Shown: positions 41,900 to 48,907 of the stretch, one piece after another
How the letters are laid out: every line of letters starts with the position of its first letter
Numbering within the stretch: the stretch's first letter is position 1
Source of the DNA: Variibacter sp.
GTDB lineage: Bacteria > Pseudomonadota > Alphaproteobacteria > Rhizobiales > Xanthobacteraceae
Assembly (NCBI GenBank): GCA_019689555.1
Contig: JADGHE010000007.1
Span: 17,362 to 81,361 of the forward strand
DNA: 64,000 bases
Reading direction: 5' to 3'
The notes under the pieces: model-generated
Seen by the model: only the letters and a program-made list of their open reading frames with translations
What the model was told of the DNA's origin: nothing
The model's database searches: none
Translations under genes and position numbers: made by a program

Positions 41900-42181
41900 A
41901 TGTCCGAACGTCTTCGGGCGACGTCCGCCGCCTGTGAGCGGACGCGAACGCCGCTGCCCCGAAACGGCCGCGCGTTCGCCGTCATCATCCTTGCCGCAGG
42001 CCTGGCCGGCTGCGAGACAGCGCCGCCTGCGCCGATCGCGGGACCCGATCCTTCCGATCCGAACGTGCGAACGGGTGCCGTCTCCTACACTTCCACGATC
42101 GCGCCCTATATGCGCCTGCGGCCGGCTGAGCCGGGGGAGTGGCGCGAGCGCAACGAACAAGTGACGCCGAGGCGGCCATGA
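41900..42181 (+). CDS. Small lipoprotein upstream of the TolC gene
   Basis: A 93-residue predicted lipoprotein: an N-terminal arginine-rich segment, a hydrophobic stretch (AFAVIILAAGLAGC) ending in the lipobox LAGC, and a short hydrophilic tail containing VSYTSTIAPYMRLRP. Function unknown. Its TGA overlaps the ATG of the TolC gene (42178-42181), so the two are translated together. It probably acts at the outer membrane beside the efflux channel. Confidence 0.65.
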   Translation: MSERLRATSAACERTRTPLPRNGRAFAVIILAAGLAGCETAPPAPIAGPDPSDPNVRTGAVSYTSTIAPYMRLRPAEPGEWRERNEQVTPRRP

Positions 42182-43596
42182 CGCGACGGTTGGTTTTTGC
42201 GTGCGGGCTCGCCCTCTCACTCACGGGCTGCCAGACATTTTCGCCGGATCGCGGCATGAGCGTCGTCGCGGCGATCGCCGGCCGGGAGATCGGCAAGGAC
42301 GTCGCAGCGCTGCGCACCGAGGAGGAGGCGGAGGCGGCGCGCGCCCGCGTCGTCGCGCTGCTGCGCCGCCCCTTGACCGCCGACGCCGCGGTGCAGATCG
42401 CGCTTCTCAACAATCGCGGCCTGCAGGCCGCCTACAGCGAACTGGGCCTCGCGGAGGCCGCGATGGTGCAGGCCAGCCTGCCGCCCAGCCCCGGCTTGTC
42501 GATCGAACGCCTGGCCGGCCCCACGGAAATCGAGCTCGAAAAGCGGATCGTCGGAAACATCCTTGCGCTCGCGACGACGCCGCTTCGCGCCGAGATCGCC
42601 GCCGACCGTTTCCGCCAGGCGCAGTTGCGCGCGGCCGAGGAGACGATGCGGCTCGCCGCCGAGACCCGCCGCGCCTTCTACCGCGCCGTCGCGCAGCGCC
42701 AGCTCGTCGGCATGCTGACCCAGGCCAAGTCCGCGGCCGAAACGGCCGCGAAGCTCTCGCACCGGCTTGGCGAGACCGGCGCCATCAACAAGCTCGACCA
42801 GGCGCGCGAGCAGGTCTTCTACGCCGAAATGACCGCGCAGCTTGCGATCGCGCGGCAGCGCGCAGCGAGCGAGCGTGAAAGACTAATTCGCCTGATGGGT
42901 CTCTGGGGCGCTGACCTCGATTTCCGGTTGCCCGATGCGCTGCCTGCGCTGCCGCGCCGCCCGCGCGCCGCGCCGGACGCCGAACGCGAAGCGGTGCAGC
43001 GCCGGATAGACCTGCAGATCGCGCGCCTCGAGCTCGAGGCTCTGCGCAAGTCCTACGGACTGACCCAGACGACCCGCTTCGTGAACCTGCTCGAGCTTTC
43101 GGGCATCGGCCGCACAAGGCGCGAGCGGGCGACCGACGAACGCATCCGCGATCGCGGCTTCGAGGTCGAGCTGCAAATTCCCATTTTCGATTTCGGGGAG
43201 GCGCGGGCGCGCCAGGCGGCCGACGCCTATATGCAGGCCGTCCATCGGCTCGCAGAGCGGGCCGTGAACGTCCGCTCCGAGGCGCGCGCGGCCTATCGAC
43301 TTTATCGCTCGAGCTACGACATCGCGAGCCATTACCAGCGCGAAATCCTACCGCTGCGCAAGATCATCTCGGACGAAACCCTGCTTCGCTACAACGCCAT
43401 GCAGATCGACGTCTTCGCGCTGCTTGCGGAGGCGCGCCAGCGCATCGGCGCCGCGATCGCGGCCATCGAGGCGCAACGCGATTTCTGGCTCGCCGCGGTC
43501 GATCTTGATGCGGCCATCGTCGGCGGCGGCGTCGGCGGCGGGGCCGAGCGGCCGCAAGCCGCCTTGGCGCCGGCCGGCGAAGCCGGCGGACATTGA
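42178..43596 (+). CDS. TolC-family outer-membrane efflux lipoprotein
   Basis: A 472-residue outer-membrane channel subunit. Signal peptide with lipobox LTGC at the N-terminus (RLVFACGLALSLTGC), then the two TolC/OEP repeats with long coiled coils: AVQIALLNNRGLQAAYSELG (first repeat), AETRRAFYRAVAQRQLVGML, and FEVELQIPIFDFGEARARQA (second-repeat beta-strand motif). The Gly-rich C-terminus is low complexity. TolC partners normally work with an RND pump and adaptor; neither CusA nor CusB is in the window. The multicopper oxidase follows 14 bp later, so the channel belongs to a copper cluster. Confidence 0.88.
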   Translation: MTRRLVFACGLALSLTGCQTFSPDRGMSVVAAIAGREIGKDVAALRTEEEAEAARARVVALLRRPLTADAAVQIALLNNRGLQAAYSELGLAEAAMVQASLPPSPGLSIERLAGPTEIELEKRIVGNILALATTPLRAEIAADRFRQAQLRAAEETMRLAAETRRAFYRAVAQRQLVGMLTQAKSAAETAAKLSHRLGETGAINKLDQAREQVFYAEMTAQLAIARQRAASERERLIRLMGLWGADLDFRLPDALPALPRRPRAAPDAEREAVQRRIDLQIARLELEALRKSYGLTQTTRFVNLLELSGIGRTRRERATDERIRDRGFEVELQIPIFDFGEARARQAADAYMQAVHRLAERAVNVRSEARAAYRLYRSSYDIASHYQREILPLRKIISDETLLRYNAMQIDVFALLAEARQRIGAAIAAIEAQRDFWLAAVDLDAAIVGGGVGGGAERPQAALAPAGEAGGH

Positions 43597-43610
43597 AAAA
43601 GGAGGCTGCG

Positions 43611-44999
43611 ATGCTGTCACGCAGACGATTCATCGGATCTTCCGCCGCAGTCCTCGCCGGCGCGGCGATGGTCAGCGGCCGCGCGCAGGCGGCCGCCATT
43701 CCCGAAGCGGTGACCGCGACCGCCGCGACCACGCAGCCGCCCCTGCCCCCCGCGGGCGGGCAGGACTACCAGCCGGTCGTCACGCTGAACGGCTGGACGC
43801 TGCCGTGGCGGATGAACGGCGACTGGAAGGAGTTCCATCTCGTCGCCGAGCCCGTGGTGCGCGAGATCGCGCCGGGCATGAAAGCCCATCTGTGGGGCTA
43901 CAACGGGCAGTCGCCGGGCCCGACCATCGAGGCGGTGGAGGGCGACAAGGTCCGCATCTTCGTCACCAACAAGCTGCCCGAGCACACCACGATCCACTGG
44001 CACGGCATGCTGGTGCCGAACGGCATGGACGGCGTCGGCGGCCTCACGCAGCCGCACATCAAGCCGGGCAAGACCTTCGTCTACGAGTTCGTCCTGCGCA
44101 AGAGCGGGACGTTCATGTACCACCCCCACTCCGACGAAATGGTGCAGATGGCGATGGGGATGATGGGCCTGTTCATCGTGCATCCGCGCGATCCGAGCCT
44201 CCATCGCGTCGATCGCGACTTCGCGTTTCTCATCGGCGCCTTCGATATCGACCCCGGCAGCTACATGCCGCGGGTCAACACCATGACCGACTTCAATCTG
44301 TGGACCTGGAACAGCCGGGTTTTTCCGGGCATCGACCCCCTCGTGGTGGCCAAGGGCGACCGCGTGCGCATCAGGATGGGCAATCTCAGCATGACGGCCC
44401 ATCCCATCCATCTGCACGGATACGACTTCGTCGTCACCGGCACGGATGGCGGATGGGTGCCGCCTTCGGCGCGCTGGCCGGAAGTCACGGTCGACGTGCC
44501 GGTCGGCGCCATGCGCGCCATCGAGTTCGTCGCCGATGTGCCGGGAGACTGGGCTTTTCACTGCCACAAGTCGCACCACACCATGAACGCCATGGGGCAC
44601 GCGGTGAAGAACTTCATCGGCGTGCAGAAGCGCGACCTCGTGCGGCCGCTGCGGGCGCTGATCTCTCCGGACTACATGGCGATGGGCTCCGCCGGCATGG
44701 CCGAAATGGGCGCGATGGAAATGCCCATGCCCGACAACACGCTGCCGATGATGACGGGCTACGGCCCCTTCGGCCCGCTCGAAATGGGCGGCATGTTCAC
44801 GGTCGTGAAGGTGCGGGAAGGACTCGCGCCCGGCGACTACAAGGACCCGGGCTGGTACCAGCACCCCGCCGGCACCGTCGCCTACGAGATCGAGCCGCCT
44901 GCGGCGGAGGCGCCGCGCGCGTCCGATCGCGGCGCCCCGACGGCTTCGCCGAAGGCCGCGCAGCGCGGCCCCCGCGGACACAATCACCAACGGCATTGA
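43611..44999 (+). CDS. Multicopper oxidase, Tat-exported
   Basis: A 462-residue periplasmic copper oxidase. Tat signal RRRFIGSSAAVLAGAAM. Copper sites: TTIHWHGML (129-132), MYHPHSDEMVQM (171-175), HPIHLHGYDF (264-270) and FHCHKSHHTMNAM (317-328), together providing type 1, 2 and 3 ligands. Met-rich segments near the C-terminus (MGSAGMAEMGAMEMPMPDN) could bind extra Cu(I). Enzymes of this kind oxidise periplasmic Cu(I) to the less toxic Cu(II). The ATG at 43611 follows AAGGAGG. It is followed by cupredoxin and CusF-like genes, forming a copper-resistance operon. Confidence 0.92.
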   Translation: MLSRRRFIGSSAAVLAGAAMVSGRAQAAAIPEAVTATAATTQPPLPPAGGQDYQPVVTLNGWTLPWRMNGDWKEFHLVAEPVVREIAPGMKAHLWGYNGQSPGPTIEAVEGDKVRIFVTNKLPEHTTIHWHGMLVPNGMDGVGGLTQPHIKPGKTFVYEFVLRKSGTFMYHPHSDEMVQMAMGMMGLFIVHPRDPSLHRVDRDFAFLIGAFDIDPGSYMPRVNTMTDFNLWTWNSRVFPGIDPLVVAKGDRVRIRMGNLSMTAHPIHLHGYDFVVTGTDGGWVPPSARWPEVTVDVPVGAMRAIEFVADVPGDWAFHCHKSHHTMNAMGHAVKNFIGVQKRDLVRPLRALISPDYMAMGSAGMAEMGAMEMPMPDNTLPMMTGYGPFGPLEMGGMFTVVKVREGLAPGDYKDPGWYQHPAGTVAYEIEPPAAEAPRASDRGAPTASPKAAQRGPRGHNHQRH

Positions 45000-45013
45000 G
45001 AGGACGGATGATC

Positions 45014-45505
45014 ATGAGAAAGACGATGCTTCGCCGCTGGACCACGATCGCCTGCTTCAGTCTTGTCGCGGCAATAGCGGGCGTCGCCGGGGCCGGCCTT
45101 GCCCGCGCTCACGACGCCGAGCACTACGCCGCCGGCGCGCCCGGCGACCCGAAGACGCCCGCGCGCGTCATCGAACTGCGGATGACGGAGGCGGACGGAA
45201 AAATGCTGTTCCAGCCGGACAGGATCGAAGTGCGCAGGGGCGAGCAGATCCGCTTCGTTTTGAAGAACACCGGCGCGCTGGAGCACGAGTTCATGCTCGC
45301 GACCAAGGCCGAGAATGCCAAGCATGCCGAACTGATGCAGAAGTATCCCGACATGGAGCACGACGATCCGAACGGCCGGCGTGTGAAGCCCAATGGGGAG
45401 AGCCAGATTCTCTGGCGGTTCACGAAGCCGGGCGAATTCGAGTTCGCATGCCTCATCCCCGGCCACTACGAGTCCGGCATGCGCGGCACGATTATCGTCA
45501 AATGA
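45014..45505 (+). CDS. Cupredoxin-domain copper protein
   Basis: A 163-residue secreted type-1 copper protein. The signal peptide (TTIACFSLVAAIAGVAGAG) is followed by a plastocyanin/azurin-like domain with FQPDRIEVRRGEQIRFVLKN, GALEHEFMLATKAENAKHAE (His ligand), and FACLIPGHYESGMRGTIIVK (Cys-x4-His-x4-Met ligand loop). It is a likely electron donor/acceptor or copper carrier for the multicopper oxidase. The ATG at 45014 is favoured by the distance to AGGA at 45001; an ATG at 45008 is the alternative. Confidence 0.9.
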   Translation: MRKTMLRRWTTIACFSLVAAIAGVAGAGLARAHDAEHYAAGAPGDPKTPARVIELRMTEADGKMLFQPDRIEVRRGEQIRFVLKNTGALEHEFMLATKAENAKHAELMQKYPDMEHDDPNGRRVKPNGESQILWRFTKPGEFEFACLIPGHYESGMRGTIIVK

Positions 45506-45534
45506 ACGGATGACTGCGAAGGACGGAGACGACG

Positions 45535-45834
45535 ATGAAGACATTTCTGCGCGTTTTGGCCATGCTCGCAGCGATGGGGGCCGCGGCACAGACGGCGACG
45601 GCACAATCCGATCTGGTCGATGGTCAGGTGACCAAGGTCGACGCGGCTGCGGGCAAGATCACGATACGGCACGGCCCGCTCAAGAAGTTCGACATGGACG
45701 AGGCCATGACGATGGTCTTTCGCGTTCGGGACCCCGCCATGCTCAAGACGGTCAAGGCCGGCGACAAGGTGAAGTTCGACGTCGACCGGATCGACGGGCA
45801 GTTCACGATCACGCGGATGCAAAAGGCGCAGTAA
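45535..45834 (+). CDS. CusF-like periplasmic copper-binding protein
   Basis: A 99-residue protein with a signal peptide (residues 1-24) and a small OB-fold domain. VDGQVTKVDAAAGKITIRHG, DMDEAMTMVFRVRDPAML and the later KVKFDVDRIDGQFTITRM follow the CusF/PF11604 pattern; the M..A.TM.F block supplies Met ligands for Cu(I). CusF hands copper to a CusCBA pump, but here only the TolC-like part is present. Start ATG with AGGACGGAGA-type ribosome site. Confidence 0.9.
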   Translation: MKTFLRVLAMLAAMGAAAQTATAQSDLVDGQVTKVDAAAGKITIRHGPLKKFDMDEAMTMVFRVRDPAMLKTVKAGDKVKFDVDRIDGQFTITRMQKAQ

Positions 45835-46029
45835 GCCTGCGCCTTCGCGATTTCAGCCTGCGCTTTCGCGCTCTTGCGCTTTCGTGCGTGCGCGTCGCGG
45901 CGCCCGGCCGGGCGTCGCGACGCCTCTTCCGGGGCCCATCTGCCGGCTTCGCCCCAAAAGGGCATCGATTTTGCCTCGGCGCCGGGGCAGAATGGCGAGG
46001 CCGACGCACGCCGGCATGCGGTGGCGCCC

Positions 46030-46644
46030 ATGACCTCGACCTTTGAACGCTATCAGCGGATCGCGCCGCTGTACGATCTCCTCGATCTGCCGTTCGAGTA
46101 CGGGCGCTACCGCAAGATCCGACCGCTGCTGTTTCAAGGCCTGTCAGGCCTGATTCTCGACGCCGGCGTCGGCACGGGGCGGAATTTCCCGTTCTATCCT
46201 GTCGGCGCGGAGGTCGTCGGGATCGATCTCAGCCCGGCCATGCTGGCGCGCGCCGAGCGCCGGCGCGCGCAAGCCGCCGCGGCGGTGGACCTGCGGCAGA
46301 TGGACGTGACGCGGCTCGCCTTTTCGCGCCACACCTTCGATGCGGCGGTCGCCACGTTCCTGTTTTGCGTGCTCGCGGATGAGTTGCAGGTTCCCGCGCT
46401 CCGGGAGCTCGCGCGGGTGGTCAAGCCGGGCGGCCCGGTCCGCCTGCTCGAGTACACACGCCCGCGCGGCGCCTTGCGGCGGGCGCTGACGAAGATCTGG
46501 GAGCCGTGGGTGTTCTGGGCCTACGGCGCGGGGTTCGACCGCCGCACCGAGGAGCACGCCGTCGCGGCTGGCTTGGAAATCCTGGAAAGCCGTTTTGTCG
46601 TCGACGACCTCATCAAGATCATCGCGGCGCGCGCGCCCGCATGA
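46030..46644 (+). CDS. Class I SAM-dependent methyltransferase (UbiE/phospholipid type)
   Basis: The protein has 204 residues. FERYQRIAPLYDLLDLPFEY and RIRPLL-like opening, then the SAM-binding LILDAGVGTGRNFPFYPVGA, VVGIDLSPAMLARAERRRAQ, DVTRLAFSRHTFDAAVATFL and FCVL...ELARVVKPGGPVR. This matches Ubie/PmtA-like methyltransferases, which can methylate phosphatidylethanolamine or quinones. It lies downstream of the copper operon with a nearly 200-bp gap, so a link is uncertain. The ATG at 46030 starts the conserved Y.R.AP.YD segment. Confidence 0.82.
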   Translation: MTSTFERYQRIAPLYDLLDLPFEYGRYRKIRPLLFQGLSGLILDAGVGTGRNFPFYPVGAEVVGIDLSPAMLARAERRRAQAAAAVDLRQMDVTRLAFSRHTFDAAVATFLFCVLADELQVPALRELARVVKPGGPVRLLEYTRPRGALRRALTKIWEPWVFWAYGAGFDRRTEEHAVAAGLEILESRFVVDDLIKIIAARAPA

Positions 46645-46741
46645 GCGGGGCGCGGCCGACCGCGCCGGCGCGTCGCTTTCGCGCATGCGATCGGCCATCG
46701 CATGCGCCTCCGCCACAACATTTTGTCGCGGCACTGCTGGC

Positions 46742-46862
46742 GGCACTGCTGATCGTGGACGAGCTCGGCTATTTGTCCTTCGACTCCGACGCGGCGCACT
46801 TCGTTCTTTCAGCCGGTGGGCCGCCGCTTACGAGCGCGGCGCCATGCTGGTGACTTCGAACC
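46742..46862 (+). pseudogene. IS21-type IstB fragment
   Basis: LLIVDELGYLSFDSDAAHF (Walker B of the IstB transposition helper ATPase) is followed one frame over by YERGAMLVTSN (sensor motif). Only about 40 codons of a normal 240-260 remain, and the frame is broken between them near 46800. A dead insertion-sequence remnant. Confidence 0.7.
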
Positions 46863-46895
46863 CAGACCTTTGCGGCGTCAGAATACTCTCGAACG

Positions 46896-47210
46896 TCACG
46901 TGCGTTGGAGTCCATCGCGCCATGCAATCGCTTCAAGTTCAACCCGGACAGCATCCTCGACGGCAATCACGGGTCGTGCCTGGAATTCAAAAGCAGGGTA
47001 GGTCGAGCAGAACTTGTGAACGGCCAACGGATCTTCGCAGTCGACCAACACATGCCCACCCCACTCGCCCACTCGCACAACGAACAACTCGATATTGAAA
47101 TTTGCGGGCGCCTTCCATTGACTGAAAATGTCCAGTATCCGCTTCTGGGCATTCTCGTACTCCGCAGGCGATCCTTGCGGGCGTTCGAACCAGCTGATCA
47201 TGTACTTCAT
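46896..47210 (-). CDS. DUF3303-like protein
   Basis: A 104-residue cytoplasmic protein of unknown function: MKYMISWFERPQGSPAEYEN, ELFVVRVGEWGGHVLVDCED, PLAVHKFCSTYPAFEFQARP and VIAVEDAV. The MKYM.SW opening and D...H.F...PF-like pattern match the DUF3303 family of small dimeric ferredoxin-like proteins. The ATG at 47210 has AGGAGG six bases upstream. Its base composition is lower in GC than the neighbourhood and it lies among insertion-sequence remnants on both sides, so it was probably acquired. Confidence 0.7.
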   Translation of the reverse strand: MKYMISWFERPQGSPAEYENAQKRILDIFSQWKAPANFNIELFVVRVGEWGGHVLVDCEDPLAVHKFCSTYPAFEFQARPVIAVEDAVRVELEAIAWRDGLQRT

Positions 47211-47339
47211 CCGCATCCTCCTCTATTGAGTTGAAATCTTCACAACGACGTATTTTTGAACCACAACCCTTGCGCAATCGGGCTTCGTTGCGAGTCGGTT
47301 TTCGAGACTCACGTAGCCCTCGCGATGCGGCGTGAGAGC

Positions 47340-47472
47340 AGCATGATGAATGCAGCGTAACGAATGCAGCGTAGAGGAAAGCGCGGGCGGAGTCGATCGC
47401 CGCCTCGACGTCCTTTGCGAGCCTCCCGGTGCGGTCGATCCAGGCGACGAACCTCTCGACCACCCGGGGCAA
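47340..47472 (-). pseudogene. IS5-family transposase C-terminal fragment
   Basis: About 40 codons read VVERFVAWIDRTGRLAKDVE and AAIDSARAFLYAAFVTL, the C-terminus typical of IS5-group transposases (AWxxRxRRLAKDxE...ARAxL). The rest of the gene is missing and the end runs into unrelated sequence. Confidence 0.6.
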
Positions 47473-47609
47473 AACGGCGCAGCCGATCTGACCCGGGTGA
47501 TGATGATGTTACTTAGGACCGCTTTTCATCCGGCGCGTGCTCAACCTGACCTGAGCCCCGGAATCTCCTCCACGAATGGGTAGAGTCCGTCACCCGCTGG
47601 GGGATGGAC

Positions 47610-47747
47610 ATGAAGCCAAGCCGGTTCACGGAAGAGCAGATCATCGGGATTCTGCGCGAGCAGGAAGCTGGCGCGAAGACCGCCGATGTGTGTCGCAAGT
47701 ACGGGATCAGCCGTAAGCTCTGTCAGACAAAGAAAGGGCTGGTCTAA
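47610..47747 (+). pseudogene. IS3-family OrfA fragment
   Basis: A 45-codon frame, [20 protein letters not shown] followed by [18 protein letters not shown], is the helix-turn-helix N-terminus of an IS3-family (IS407-like) transposase OrfA. It stops at 47745-47747 after about half of OrfA; OrfB is absent. The preceding TGA.CTGAGCCCC stretch around 47550 could be part of the element's left end. Confidence 0.7.
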
Positions 47748-47946
47748 AGACGAGGACTCCCGGAAGGCCCGTCGTCCCCCTTGGGGATACAGGATTGCGG
47801 CATCGGCTTCGGTGGACGCAAACGCGTTACCTCCGATCACGTCGGTCGTGATGGGGGCGCGGCGACGTGGTGGGCGGGCGGATCGCTCGTGCGGCGACGC
47901 ACGCCATGCGCCATTGCGAGCGAGGACCGTGATCGGCCCCTTCCTG

Positions 47947-48894
47947 CTACTCGCCGATCTCTCGCGCCGCCTTGCGCTTGTGGGCCATGAGCGCCATCAG
48001 GCGGCGGTCGCGCCACAACTGCCGCTCGACCAGCTTGTCCTCCGGCAGGCGCGCGCGCCGGTCCTTCAGCACCACCTCAAGCACGGGCCCGGCCCAGTCC
48101 ACGCGGCGCGCCTGTGTCGGCGTAATACGCGCGTAGATCTGCTGATAGCGCGCGACATAGTCGACGACCCCGCCCGGGGCATTGAGATCAATGGTCTCGA
48201 AGGGCCCCATAAAACTCCAGCGCAGCGCAAGCCCATCGCGCAGGCCGATATCCACGTCCTCCGGATCCACATAGCCGTCGGCGACCAGCCGAAACGCCTC
48301 TTCGAGAACCGCGCCCTGCATCCGGTTCATGACGAAGCCGTCGAGTTCGCGTTTCATGACGATCGGCTTTTGCCCGGCCGCACGCATCAGCTCCGTCGCC
48401 CGGGACATGGTTTCGGGCGAGGTCCACGGCGCCGGCACCACCTCGACCGCGGGCACGAGATGGGGCGGGTTGATGGGGTGGCAGACGCACACGCGGTGGC
48501 GGCCTGCCAGATGTTCGCTGATCAGGGATGGGAGGATGGCCGACGACGAGCTCGCCAGCACGGCATCGGGCCGTGCCAGCCGGTCGAGCTCCGTAAACAG
48601 CGCCTTTTTGACATCGAGCCTCTCGGGCGCATTTTCCTGCACGTGGTCCGCCCCATCAACGGCCGCCGCGATGGACGGCGCGGCTTTCACGCGGCCGCGC
48701 ACGACCTTCGGCGTCTGGCCATTGAGCAGGTCGTTGTCCGCAAGGAACGGCAGGACATCATCGATGAAGGCGAGCGCCGCCTCCGTCGCCTCCGCCGCCG
48801 AGTCGCAAAGCGCCACCTCGAAGCCGGCGCGCGCGAAGGTGATCGCCCACGCCCGCCCGATAAAGCCCGATCCAACGATTGCAATCTTGTTCAT
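47947..48894 (-). CDS. 3-hydroxyacyl-CoA dehydrogenase family protein
   Basis: A 315-residue NAD-dependent dehydrogenase: the Rossmann site KIAIVGSGFIGRAWAITFAR, the catalytic region VQENAPERLDVKKALFTELD and ASSSSAILPSLISEHLAGRH, VCVCHPINPPHLVPAVEVVP (active-site His), and the C-terminal helical domain DGFVMNRMQGAVLEEAFRLV. Sequence details (CHPINPPHLVPxVEV) are nearer to L-carnitine/L-gulonate 3-dehydrogenase than to beta-oxidation enzymes. It lies 13 bp behind the fused Liv transporter gene, so its substrate is probably imported by that system. Cytoplasmic. Confidence 0.88.
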   Translation of the reverse strand: MNKIAIVGSGFIGRAWAITFARAGFEVALCDSAAEATEAALAFIDDVLPFLADNDLLNGQTPKVVRGRVKAAPSIAAAVDGADHVQENAPERLDVKKALFTELDRLARPDAVLASSSSAILPSLISEHLAGRHRVCVCHPINPPHLVPAVEVVPAPWTSPETMSRATELMRAAGQKPIVMKRELDGFVMNRMQGAVLEEAFRLVADGYVDPEDVDIGLRDGLALRWSFMGPFETIDLNAPGGVVDYVARYQQIYARITPTQARRVDWAGPVLEVVLKDRRARLPEDKLVERQLWRDRRLMALMAHKRKAAREIGE

Positions 48895-48907
48895 GGATGA
48901 TCTCGCT

